Positions 52,486-63,714 of a stretch of 64,000 nt of DNA are shown piece by piece. The notes below the pieces were generated by a model. The model was not told the DNA's origin and did not search any database. It worked only from the letters and a program-made list of their open reading frames with translations. How positions within the stretch are numbered: position 1 is the first letter of the stretch; each line of letters opens with the position of its first letter. The position numbers and the translations under genes are program-made. The DNA lies in the NCBI GenBank assembly GCA_022009935.1, contig CP091731.1, forward strand, positions 1,116,001 through 1,180,000, in the 5' to 3' direction. Source of the stretch: Candidatus Melainabacteria bacterium (GTDB lineage: Bacteria > Cyanobacteriota > Vampirovibrionia > Gastranaerophilales > Gastranaerophilaceae).

Positions 52486-54451
52486 ATGGAAAACAATACA
52501 CTTTTTCAAAAAAATTTAAACTCAATAAAAGCCTATGATATCGATTTGTATCAAGAACTTATATCTCTTCCTTCAAATGATGGTACATTAAGTTTAAATT
52601 ACACAAATAAAAATGAACCTAATTTGCTATATAAGAATTATCCTCTTCATAGTATGGAAGGCGCAATTGATGAAACAAAAAAGGTTATTAAATCTTTAAA
52701 TGTAAATGAAAACAATTTAAATACATTTATTATCTTTGGACTTGGCTTTGGTTATTTGTTGGATGAAATTTATACAAAATATAGTAATGATTTTTCTATA
52801 ATAGTTTATGAACCTAATATTCAAATATTGAGAACAGTTTTAGAAACAGTTGATTTTCAAAATACCTTAAATGCAAATAATGTTCGTATTACAACTAATA
52901 TAAATATGTTCCGTAATCATATGTTGAATTTATGTTCATCACAAAGCAATTTGAAAGTTGCGTATTTAGAGTCATATAAACAACTTTTTACAAATGAAAT
53001 GTTGGATTTTGTAAAACCAAGCACAAACCACATATAAAATATTAAAATTTAATTTAAACTTTATGGCAAATTCTTCAATAAAGTTTTTTAGTGAACTTAT
53101 TGAAAATTTGGATAAAAAAATACAATTGCCGGAATTTGCAATATTACAAAATAAACTGGCAGATAAACCGGCAATAATAGTTTCAGGTGGGACCTTCTTT
53201 GAGTAAAAATATTGATATTATTAAAAAATATCGGGACAAGGTTTGTATTTTTGCTGTTGGGACAGCTTATAAAGCATTAAAACGAAATGGAATATATCCG
53301 GATTTTGTTAATATTATAGAAATGAACGATTGTTCGGAGCAAGTGTTAGGTGAAGATATTGAAAATATTAATTTTATAAGTGAAGCTTATACCAATAGAC
53401 ATTTTTATGATTTGAAATTCAAAAATCATTTTATTACTTTCTCTTCTGAAAATCCTGCTAATTTGTGGTTTGAACAATTGATTTCAAGAAAAAAAGAAAT
53501 TAAATATGAAACAAAAGGTACTTGTTGCATATAATGCTTTATTCTGTGCAAAAATTGCAGGATGCAACCCAATTATTTTAATAGGACAGGATTTAGCTTA
53601 TACAAATGGAAAATTGTATGCTGATAATTCTCCTTATTGTGAATTCAAGTGTAAATATGACGAGAATATTAAAAAATATTCTGTTTATATTAATGATTTT
53701 GAAAAATTAAAAATGATTTGTTCAAATATAAAGATATTTCCGATGACAAAAAAACAGCTATATAAATTACAAATTAAATGAATTAAACCGACGTATAATA
53801 ACAGTTAAAGGTCAAGATGGAAAAGATTTACCAAGTGATTTTGGATTTGGTATTTTTATTGAATATTTTCAAGATTTTGCATATAGATATGGCAAAGATA
53901 AGACACTAAAACTATACAATGCTTCAAATGGCGGTGCAGAGATAAAAGGATTTAAAAATGTCCTGCTTGAAGATATTTTAAAAAGTTTTAACAATAACTT
54001 TTCTTTAGATGAAATTATAAATGAAGTTGATTTGAAGCCGGATGTTAATCAGGAAGATTTTTATCAAAAAATAAAGTGTGAAATAGATATTTTGAAAAAT
54101 GTCCAAAGTAAACTTATTGAAACAAAGCCAATATATGAAAATTACAAAAAAGAAATAAAACGTGCAAAAATTTTAACTTCAAATGCTGCAAAGAATTTAA
54201 AAAAAGTTTTAAGTGTTATTGATAATATTTATGTAAATTTAAGCTCGAGATATAAAATAGTTTTGCTCACCTGTATCAAAAATACTCAAAAATTAAATGA
54301 TTTTTTAAGTTCTTAGAAAAACAAGAGCTTGATATAAAAAACACAAAAGCTTATTATTGAACAAATAGACGATTTTTTCAAAGAAGCAATCCCAAACATA
54401 GAAAAAGTCCTTGCAAAATTAGAAAGTTATTTACCGATTTTAACGGATTAG
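52486..54451 (+). CDS. Motility accessory factor (DUF115/Maf glycosyltransferase-like)
   Basis: About 655 residues after joining five frames (breaks near 53040, 53205, 53510, 53780, 54316). Landmarks: FIIFGLGFGYLLDEIY, IIVSGGPSLSKNIDIIKKYR, VCIFAVGTAYKALKRNGIYP, NPIILIGQDLAYTNGKLYAD and the helical C-terminus. Maf proteins transfer nonulosonic acid sugars to flagellin in Campylobacter and Aeromonas. Position right after flgL supports flagellin glycosylation, although no sugar synthesis genes are in the window. Confidence 0.85.
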
Positions 54452-54466
54452 TTTTTTATAAAACAT

Positions 54467-54494
54467 TTGCTATTTTTTTTGTTTTATGTATAAT
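54467..54494 (+). promoter_or_regulatory. Sigma-70-type promoter before small cationic ORF
   Basis: TTGCTA, 16 bases, TATAAT, with the predicted transcript start about 8-10 bases before ATG 54510. Confidence 0.5.
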
Positions 54495-54509
54495 TAAAAT
54501 TGTAGAAAC

Positions 54510-54599
54510 ATGATGACAAAAAAAACATGGAAGAAAGTTTGGAACAAGCTTAGGCAAATAAAAAAGCTTTTTAAGTTCCACAGAACAATGATTAAGTAA
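54510..54599 (+). CDS. Small highly cationic peptide, possible
   Basis: 29 residues: MMTKKTWKKVWNKLRQIKKL then FKFHRTMIK. Eleven Lys/Arg, two Trp, no acidic residue, with an amphipathic spacing. A TATAAT promoter sits just upstream, but there is no clear ribosome site, and it precedes the SNF2 gene by 13 bases. It could be a real small protein (nucleic-acid or membrane binding), a leader peptide, or chance. Confidence 0.35.
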   Translation: MMTKKTWKKVWNKLRQIKKLFKFHRTMIK

Positions 54600-54612
54600 A
54601 TATAAATAAGAT

Positions 54613-57600
54613 ATGGCAGTTTGTAACTTTAATTATAAATATGTAAAAGATAATTCAACACCAGGAAGTTTTCGTCGAGGGTATGAAGCCTATAAAACAA
54701 ATGGTGATAATTATATATATGATGTAATTCAGCAGAATAATGTTTATAAAGCTAAGATAAAAGGCAATTTTAAGGACTGTTATGAAACAAGTTTAAGTTT
54801 TAAAAAGGATAAAGTAATCCCGAATTGTTCCTGTCCTTTAAAAGAACCGTGGTGCAAACATTCAATAGCACTTGCTTTAAAAGCTATTGATGAAAAAAGC
54901 GTATGATAATTATGCAATAAAACAGTATAAATATGAGCCGGATTATAGTGATGAATATACGACACCTCTTGAAGAGCCAATGGGTGATTATATTTTTCAT
55001 TTTAACCCTCAAAGACGTCAAAGTTTTTTTTTCATTACTTGTTATATCACGCAATACAGGTAAAGTTATTCGAGATTTAGAAGGTGTATTAAAAGAAATA
55101 GTTAAATGTCAAAAAAGAAAATCCGAATTTTAAATTAACCAATCAACAAACAATTGAGGTTATGATATTTCAAAATCTTCTTAAATTCTCCCGACTTGAT
55201 AAGCGTGCAGGGTGGTATGACATTCAGATAAATAAATTTGAACCTTTTTTTCAGCTTATGTCAAAAGCTGAAGAAGTGCTTGACGGACGAACAAAAGACA
55301 TATTGAAATTTAAAACTGATGGTGTGTGGAATTTATCCTTGGATGTCAATTTTTCAATGGTTGGAAATGTTTTGCTTTCTCTTAACTGGCAAAGACCTGA
55401 TAAAGATGACATTTTGCCTTTTGAAGAAGTTAGATATTTTTCCCGCCAATTAAAGTGGGGACGTTATAAAAATATTATATTCCCAATAAATATTACAATA
55501 AATTCAATTCCTCAAAAACTTATAAAATCAAGCTTTACAGATATAAAAGATGATGAAGGTGCAAAGTTTTTATATGAAGAGCTACCAAAAATAAAAGAAA
55601 TAATGCCTGTTAATTTATCAGAAATGATAAAAAACTTACTTTAGAGGATAAAATTCCAAATAATGTTGTTACATTAGGGCTTGATTATGATGGTTCATTA
55701 AAAGCATCGTTGGAATTTGATTATGATGGCGTAATTGTTCCGTATTCAAAACATACAAACCAAACACCCTACGTTACAATCAAGAAACCAAAAGAAGACT
55801 TGCTTTATTGGGTAAAACGGAATATTAAGCATGAAGAAGAAGCTTATCGTATGTTGCTTGCTTGCAAATTTGCACCTATGCAGACTAACAACTTAGGTAT
55901 GGATAAAGAAAGTGCTATTGATTTTTATAACTATTATATGGGACATGCTCCTGAGGGGTTGGGTTTTTTGTTGAAAAAAGATGATATGCAATTTTTTAAT
56001 ATTGCCAAACAAAAACTTGAAATTGTTGCAAATATTGATTTTTCAACAGACACACCGGATAGTTTTGAAGTAGAATTATCCGGTCGAGTTGGAAATGAAG
56101 TTATGTCGCTTGATGAAGTCCATGATTTGATGAGTGAAAACAATAAATATGTAAGATTTAAGAACCTTGGATTTGTTGAAGTGCCGTCATCAAACTTGTG
56201 GTCGCTTTTAAGAACTTTTAATACTTTCGACGTTTATAAAAATGACAAAAATAAATATATAGTAAAAACATATCGAGCAGGTATATTATCTGAAATGAAA
56301 AACCTTGAAGTTGTGCTTGAAATGAGTGAAAAGTTTGAAAAGTTTTGGAAGCAAATATCAACATTTTCTGTTTCTGCGAATGTTCGTGTTCCTAAGAAAC
56401 TAAATGCAAGCTTGAGAGATTATCAGAAAAAAGGCTTTAGTTGGCTTTGGTTTTTGTATGAATATGGTTTAAATGGTATTCTTGCTGATGACATGGGTTT
56501 GGGTAAAACTATTCAAGCTTTGACTTTGTTACAAAAAGCAAAAGATAAACACAAAAAACAGCCAAATCTTGTTATTTGTCCAACTTCGGTTGTTTTTAAT
56601 TGGGAAAGTGAAATTGAAAAGTTTACACCAGACTTATCGGTGTTAAAACTATCTGGTACAGACAGAAAAAGCAATTTTGAAAGAATTAAAGACTATGATA
56701 TTGTTATAACAAGTTATGCCTTGCTACGTCGCGATATTGAAGATTTAAAAGATTATAAATTCAGATACGTTATACTTGATGAATCTCAAAATATAAAAAA
56801 TCCTGAATCAATTACTTCAAAATCAGTTAAGATGTTGAATTGTACACACAAACTGGCATTATCAGGTACACCAATTGAAAACAGGCTGGAAGAGCTGTGG
56901 AGTGTGTTCGATTTTCTTATGCCCGGATTTTTGTTTGATAAGTCAGAATTTAACCACAGATACGTTAATCCGATTGTTGAAAAGGAAGATAAGGTTGTTG
57001 AAAAACGGTTAAAATCACAAATATTCCCATTTATCCTTCGTCGTATGAAACGGGATGTGGCTCAAGATCTTCCTGATAAAGTCGAAAACGTTGCATATTG
57101 TGAACTTACACCAGAACAAAAAGACTTTTATTTGGAAGTTATGGACTCAACAAAAGAAGAATTATTTAAGTCTATTGAGCAAAATGGGCTTGAAAAAAGC
57201 CGTATGTCAATATTCTCTGCATTGTTACGCTTAAGACAAATATGTTGTCACCCATGGCTTTATGATAAAGAAAATAAAAAAGGCATAAACGAGTCAGGCA
57301 AATTTGAACAGTTAAAAGAAATGTTATACGAAATTATTCAAGAAAAACATCGTGTGCTTTTATTTAGCCAGTTTGTTGATATGCTTGATATTATTAAAGA
57401 GTGGCTGGTTTCAAAAAATATTAAGTTTGAATACTTAACCGGTGCGACAAAAGATCGTCAGGCTGCAGTTGAGCGTTTCAACAACAATGACGATATCCCT
57501 ATTTTCCTTGTTTCGCTTAAAGCCGGCGGAACAGGCTTAAATTTGACAGGTGCTGATTATGTAATCCATTATGATCCTTGGTGGAACCCCTGTTGTTGAA

Positions 57601-57807
57601 GACCAAGCTACAGACCGTGCATATCGTATAGGACAAACTAAAAAAGTCTTTGTATACCGACTTATTACAAAAGGTACGGTTGAAGAAAAAATACAAAAGC
57701 TTAAACAAACTAAACGTAATCTTGTGGATTCTGTTATTTCAATCGATAGAAATATCGGCAAATCTCTTACTTACCAAGATTTAGAAGATATTTTCTCGCT
57801 TGATTAA
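54613..57807 (+). CDS. SWIM zinc-finger SNF2-family helicase
   Basis: About 1065 residues after joining five frames (breaks near 54905, 55020, 55130, 55640, 57590). SWIM finger CSCPLKEPWCKHSIAL near residue 75; long middle domain; SNF2 ATPase: GILADDMGLGKTIQALTLL (Walker A), ICPTSVVFNWESEIEKF, YVILDESQNIKNPES (DESQ box), LALSGTPIENRLEELWSVFD, VLLFSQFVDML, VSLKAGGTGLNLTGADYVIH and QATDRAYRIGQTKKVFVYRL. Bacterial HepA/SSO1653-like translocase on dsDNA, probably remodelling transcription or repair complexes. ATG 54613 lacks a strong ribosome site. Confidence 0.9.
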
Positions 57808-57835
57808 GACAATGTTTTAGTTCATATACATTTGG

Positions 57836-57882
57836 GCTATTTATACGACGGACTGCGGTTTCGTCCCAACAAACGTAAATGT
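57836..57882 (-). repeat. Fragment of the repeat family, reverse orientation
   Basis: ATTTATACGACGGACTGCGG then TTTCGTCCCAACAAACG is a diverged reverse complement of the CCGCAGCCCGTCATATAAA ... GGGGCGAAAC junction found between flagellar genes. Confidence 0.5.
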
Positions 57883-58062
57883 TTTATTTAAGCACGTGGC
57901 ATTCATTCTCAGGTTTTATTGTTATAATATATACCAAAATAACTTTGAGAAGATTGCTAAAAAATTTATCCTACTTGTTTTATCTATTTGGAAATATGAC
58001 CTATAAATATATTTATAAGAGATGTGATATAATTAAATATGTTGAAGCCATAGAGGTTTATA

Positions 58063-60491
58063 ATGAAAAAGCAAAAGAAGTAAATGCATATATCCACACA
58101 CACTGGGATAGAGAATGGTATATGGAATTTGAGCGATATCGTTTGCGTTTGGTTGAAGTTCTTGATAATGTTCTTTTAGCTTTAAAAACTAAAAGCCTTG
58201 ATTGGTTTTGGTTTGATGGGCAAGTCGCCGCTCTTTTGGATTATCTTAAAATAAGAAAAGAAAAAAAGAAGAAATAATTAATTTTATAAAAAAAAAAAAA
58301 ATTTTTATTCAGACCATATTTTGTTTCATCTGACAGTTTTTTGGTTTCTTGTGAGTTTTATTTACGAAATATAGAATATGGAATAAAAAAATCCTTGGAA
58401 TTTGGTTGTTATGATTTTATTTTTTATATTGCCGATTCATTTGGCCACAGCGCCTTTTTACCTTTCATTGCCAAATATTTTAATATAAACTATGCCATTT
58501 TATGGAGAGGAATTGAGCCGAATATTGACTCTTTTTTCAATTGGGATGGGGTAATTACCCACAATTTAAAGCGGGGATATTTTCAAAACCAGCTGTTGTT
58601 GGACATTGAAAATAGTGAAAAAGCCAAACTTGTTGAGAATGAAATAAAAAAATTAATGACAATCACAATGACTTCCCAATCGTTTTGCCACTTGGTGGTG
58701 ACCATTTGAATATTCTAACCAATATAAATGCTCAATTGAACGAACTTAATAAACATATAAAAGAATATAAAATTAAAACACAAAAAAATTTATTCGACAT
58801 ATTTAAAAGTATTGATGCAGAAAAACTAAAAAAAATATAGCAACAAAGAATTTCGCAACAATCAATCAACTTTTATTTTAGATGGTGTTTTGTCAACCAG
58901 AAACGATATAAAAAAAGAAAACTCAAAAAAACACAACATTTGCTTTCTTGCATCGCTGAACCGTTTGTTGCTTTTTTAAATATGTTAAACATAACAAATA
59001 ATAATTATGAACAAGAATTTGAATATGCAACTTATGAAACAATAAAAAACCATGCACACGACAGCCTTTATGGTTGCAATATTGACAATGTCAACGAACA
59101 AATAAAGCTAAGGTACAAAAAGCTCAAACAATTGCAAAAAGTATCATTAACCGTGAAAGAACAAAACTTGAAGAAATAAAACCTGATGAACACAAAATTA
59201 CTGTCTTTAATTTTGGAAGATATAGTTTTTCAGGTCTTGTGAGACTTAAAACGGATAAAAAGATAAAAATTTGTATATTGAAAAAAAAGAAAAAGGTTTT
59301 GCTTTAAATAAACTCTATAATCCAAACGATGTCCCTCTAACAGAAGATTATAAAACCATTTATACTTATTTAGTCTCGGTTAAAGACATTAAACCGTTTT
59401 CTATAACTTCAATTTTGCAAGATGAACTTTCACACCAAAATAATTTATGTTGCACAAAAAACAGCTTAGAAAATGAATTCATAAAAATAGAAATTGATGA
59501 AAATAATAAAGTTAATATTTTTGATAAACAAAAAAACAAATTATATAAAAAATGCTTTCATAATAAAAAGATTTGGCAGATATTGGCGATAGTTATAACT
59601 TTGGACCTTTTAAAAATGATAAATTTGTTTTTGGAGAAATGAAAAATTATAAAATAATAAAAGAAAAAGACTTATTTTGCAAATTGAAGACAGTATTTAA
59701 CATAAAAATTCCTAAAAATACAAACGAGAAAGGCCGAACAAAAGTTTTTATAACACAAAAATAAATGTTTATTTTACTTTGGAAAACGGTTCAAAAATTT
59801 TAAAATTGAAACGGATTTTGTTAATAAATCAAAAATCATAAATTACAAATGGGCATAAGTTTGGTAGATGTTATTCAAAATGAACTATATTGTGAAGATT
59901 TGCTTGGAATAGTAAAACGAAAAGTTGATTTAAACTATAATATATATGACAAAATCCCTGCACCAAAAGGAATTGAGTTGAAAAACAAACACAATACCTT
60001 TTAACAGGTTTTTACATTATAACAATATTGGTATTATTACAAAAGGAATACATAGTGCCGAATTGAACAAAGAAGGTTTGTTTCTGGATGTTTTAAGGTC
60101 AACCGGTGTTATATCAAATCCAAAAAATCCAAGCCGAGGAACAAGTGTATACTCGCCTTTGAATGCTTTTGAAAGTTTTATGCTTAATAAGATAATAAAA
60201 ACAGAATTTGGTATTTGTTTTGATGAAAATCCAAATAATATGTATAAATATGCTAATGAGTATTATAACCCGACTTTGTGTTGTTTCTCAAATTTAAAAT
60301 CTCAAGAATTATTTAATCTTTCAAATGATAATATCCAACTTTTAAATATAAAGTCTAAGAAAAATGAAATAAATGTAAGATTGTATAATTCAAGCAGTGA
60401 AAAACAAGAACTCGTCCTTAATTATAAACACATTAAGAATAAAATAATAAATTTTGACCCGCATGAAGTCAAAACAATAATTATGGTATAA
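58063..60491 (+). CDS. GH38 alpha-mannosidase
   Basis: About 810 residues over some ten frame breaks. ATG 58063 chosen because AGAGG lies six bases before it and the family starts a few residues ahead of the metal motif. NAYIHTHWDREWYMEFERYR (zinc His and Asp), FWFDGQVAALLDYLKI, YIADSFGHSAFLPFIAKYF (nucleophile Asp in ADSFGH), KNHAHDSLYGCNIDNVNEQI (H-x-H-D-S), and the C-terminal beta domains (LDVLRSTGVISNPKNPSRGT). Cleaves alpha-mannosides; no signal peptide, so cytoplasmic. It has more breaks per kb than its neighbours, so true decay is possible though every active-site motif survives. Confidence 0.85.
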
Positions 60492-60525
60492 TAGTAAAAA
60501 ATAAAAATAAAACGAGGAAAAAAGT

Positions 60526-61215
60526 TTGGAAATTGGTGTTGATTTTATAGTAAAAATATTATTTTCAATGCTTTTTGGAGCATTAATCGGTGTAGAAAGA
60601 GAAGTTACAAACAAATTTGCAGGCTTAAGAACACATATACTTGTAAGTTTGGGAGCTTTGTGTTTTACTATACTGTCAATTCATGGATTTCCCGTTGACA
60701 CAGACAGATACAATGCAGACCCAGCTCGTATTGCAGCACAAGTTGTTACCGGTATCGGATTTATTGGTGGCGGAACTGTTTTGAGAATGGGAAATAATAT
60801 TTATGGAATTACAACTGCCGCAACCTTGTGGCTGGCTGCAAGCGTTGGCATGGCTTGTGGTGCCGGATTTTATTTGCTTGGAGCTTTGTGTTCTCTTTTG
60901 GCTTTGTTCACACTTGTTGTCATTCGTTTTATGGAGTTTAAATTTTTTCCTAAAAGTGCCAAAACAGCTACTAAAATTAAAGCTCAAATTATTGCCAAAA
61001 GTGAGGATGTGAAAAATATCGAAGGTGTTGTTTTAAAATCTATACCTGAAATATACGAAATTTCTCATAAACGGGATGAACGAGATTTAAATGATAATGT
61101 TAAAATAGTTCTGAAAATTAATACTTACTCTCCAAATTCCGTTAAAAATGTTTATACTAAACTGAATAGCTGTTTAAATGTTGATAATATAGTTGTGAGT
61201 GAACTTGATGAATAA
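60526..61215 (+). CDS. MgtC/SapB-family inner-membrane protein
   Basis: 229 residues, intact, starting at TTG with GAGGAAA upstream. N-terminal membrane domain: VKILFSMLFGALIGVERE, KFAGLRTHILVSLGALCFTI, RIAAQVVTGIGFIGGGTVLR, GITTAATLWLAASVGMACGA and YLLGALCSLLALFTLVVI, all MgtC signatures; C-terminal ~80 residues form a soluble ACT-like domain. In pathogens MgtC regulates ATP synthase under low magnesium; the role here is open. Its stop overlaps the start of the next gene. Confidence 0.92.
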   Translation: MEIGVDFIVKILFSMLFGALIGVEREVTNKFAGLRTHILVSLGALCFTILSIHGFPVDTDRYNADPARIAAQVVTGIGFIGGGTVLRMGNNIYGITTAATLWLAASVGMACGAGFYLLGALCSLLALFTLVVIRFMEFKFFPKSAKTATKIKAQIIAKSEDVKNIEGVVLKSIPEIYEISHKRDERDLNDNVKIVLKINTYSPNSVKNVYTKLNSCLNVDNIVVSELDE

Positions 61216-62414
61216 TAGAAAAATAAAAAGCTATATTAAAACTTTTTTATAACTATTGTTGTTTTAAATGTCGTTGCATTTATTCCTCTGTTGTTTCACG
61301 ATTTTTTTGTCCAATTTGACCCAAGTTTATCACAATCGTATCTGAATAGTTCTGATTATTTAAATATGGAAGCTTATAAACTACAAAAGTTAAAAAAAAG
61401 AAAAAAAGAAGATTATAAAATTAATGTTGAATTAGCTCGAATTTATATGCGACTTAATTATTATGTTTTGGCTGAAAACGAGTATAAAGAAGCAATAGAA
61501 AAGAAAAGAACAAAAAGTTTTCTTTATTTTGAACTTGCGCAATGTTACCTTATTCAAAAAAAATATGATGAAGCAACAACCTTAATTGAAAATCTTCAAT
61601 TTTAAAAACACTTCAAGTTTAATCAACAACAAAATCAAATTTTATATTGAACTTATGAATGCTTATTATCATAATGAAGAATATTATAAAAGTTATAAAA
61701 TATATAATAAGATAAGAAAATATTATCCTGATATAAAAAAGCATACCCAAATTGATAAACAAGATGTATTATAAAATTGGTTTAATGCTTGTCGATGAGT
61801 ATGTTATAAGTGGAAAAACAGAAGAAGCGTTTGATTTATTAAATGAATTGGCACAAATAAATGACTCAAATATTATAGATTATAAACTTGGGTTGTTATA
61901 TTTTGAACAAGATCCCAAAAAGGCTTTGGAATATTTTGAAAAAGTTTATAAATCTGATTATTCAATAATAAATTTTGATTTGTACAAAAGATTACTTGAA
62001 AATTTGCAAATGGATGCATATTATCGAAATGATACTTGTCGAAATGGAGTTATATAAACTTAAATTAAATCGTTTGGATTTTAATTTGAATACAAAATAT
62101 ATTCAAGATGATGATTTTACAATAAATATACTTAAATCAAAAACATATAGAATATATCCATTAAAAATTGCGTTGATAGATTTCGAAATAAGAAATAATA
62201 CCAATTTGAATTACAATAATTTAATGGTTACACTTTCTTATGAAACAAATGATGAAATAAAAAAAACAACAACTTTTAAATTATTAAACTCAAAAAATCA
62301 GCCAATTAAGGCAAATGAAACCTCTAAAAAATAACTCTTAATGAAGTATATTTCATTGATAGCGAAAAAGAATATGAAGAATACAATGAGCATAAAATAA
62401 AAAAATATATTTAA
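61208..62414 (+). CDS. Membrane-anchored TPR protein
   Basis: About 400 residues. MNNRKIKSYIKTF then one membrane helix (TIVVLNVVAFIPLLFHDFF), then TPR-like pairs (INVELARIYMRLNYYVLAEN, FELAQCYLIQKKYDEATTLI, AYYHNEEYYKSYKIYNKIRK) and a C-terminal beta domain (YPLKIALIDFEIRNNTNLNY, NNLMVTLSYET). ATG overlaps the mgtC stop, so the two are coupled. Frames break near 61250, 61600, 61755, 62045 and 62330. Function unknown. Confidence 0.6.
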
Positions 62415-62515
62415 ATAAGAATAAGAAAATAGAAAAGACATTAATAGGGACAATAACACTTTCATAGTTCAAATATATTTATTAAAAGCTTATTCGTGCT
62501 CAACAATTTGTGTAT

Positions 62516-62580
62516 ATTCACCAACGTGGATTGATTTTTGATTGATTATAGCATTGAAGTACAACTAATGCTTTTAAATT
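62516..62580 (-). repeat. Partial repeat-family copy, reverse orientation
   Basis: CACCAACGTGGATTGATTTT and TTATAGCATTGAAGTACAAC are the reverse complement of the AACTTCAACGCTATAATC ... CAATCCACGTTGGTG module. The rest of the gap 62415-62694 shows nothing clear except TATAAT-like sequence near 62650. Confidence 0.7.
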
Positions 62581-62694
62581 AAAAGAAATTTTTCTTAGTC
62601 CAATATATTATAAACCAGAATAACTCTTTCATAAATAAAAATTTTTATGCTATAATTTTAAGAAGAAAAAGGACTTTGGAGAAAAATTCATAAT

Positions 62695-63501
62695 ATGGGA
62701 TATGATTGTGATTTATATCAGGATATACCACCAACCAAATTGAGAAATATGGATGAAAAATTTCGTCGCGCTCATCATTACAAATTTTGGGGGGTTTGAT
62801 TGCTGATTTATTCTTTTTACAACATGATTGAAAATAGGTTTTTGCTTTAAAGATAAAGAATTTAGATAACTATTATAAACGCGACAATAACTTTGCAAAT
62901 ATTATCTACGCTCCACATACAAATTGGTGGGATGGTATAGTTGGTTATAATATGTGTAACCGTGTTTTAAAAACAAAACTTATAATGATGATAGAAGAAC
63001 TCAATCGTTTTCCCATTTTGGCAAAAGTTGGAGCATTTCCGTTAATAAAAAATCAGCACAAAGTGCCATGAAAGCATTGAAATATGCAAGTTTGGAGTTA
63101 AGTCAAGATAAAAATAAATCTTTGTGGATTTTTCCTCAAGGAATAATAAACCGCCAAATTTTCGTCCAATTGAGTTTCAAACAGGTCTTACCTACATAGC
63201 ACAAAAGGTTGTGGAAAAAGCAGGCGGAGTCAACCTTATTCCAATGTGTGTGCATTATACTTTTCTTCGTGAAGACAAACCTGAAGTTCTTGTTGAAGTT
63301 AAAGAACCTTATGTTATAAAAGATATAAATGAAATAAAAGACAGAAAGTGGTTCACTCACAAGTTGGCATCGGACTTTGAGGTTGCATTAAATGAACAAG
63401 TAGCTCAAATTCAAGCAGGACATCTAAATGGCTATGACTTTTTGTTTAAACAAAAACTTCCTTGGTATAAAAAACTTGAAAAACGTTTAAAACGGATATA
63501 A
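62695..63501 (+). CDS. PlsC-like lysophospholipid acyltransferase
   Basis: About 270 residues over several breaks (near 62795, 62830, 63055, 63140). Acyltransferase motif I APHTNWWDGIVGYN (H-x4-D), motif II region FPLIKNQ, motif III LWIFPQG (usually FPEG), and GVNLIPMCVHYTFLREDKPE. Makes phosphatidic acid or acylates another lipid at the membrane; the FPQG form is common in lineages acylating non-standard acceptors (inference). GGAG at 62679 upstream of ATG 62695. No long membrane helix is clear. Confidence 0.75.
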
Positions 63502-63714
63502 ATTTGCCAAAGTTTTAACAATTTTCGAAATATTAAAGTAGTATATAAATCATACCGGACTAATTTGAAAATGTTACAAAATCAAGTTTTTAATGTTATA
63601 TATTTATAATTTTATTTAATTAGCTGTTTTATTCTCAACATTTGATTTTAAAATTGAGAAAAAAGAAAATTAATAAGTGATTTAATTTTTTTTTAATTGA
63701 TGTAAAATGAAAGA

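Noticed and set aside
58063..60491. Calling the GH38 gene a pseudogene
   Set aside because: It has many breaks, but the metal, nucleophile and H-x-H-D-S motifs are all kept and the break rate is not clearly different from priA or SNF2 genes that must be functional.
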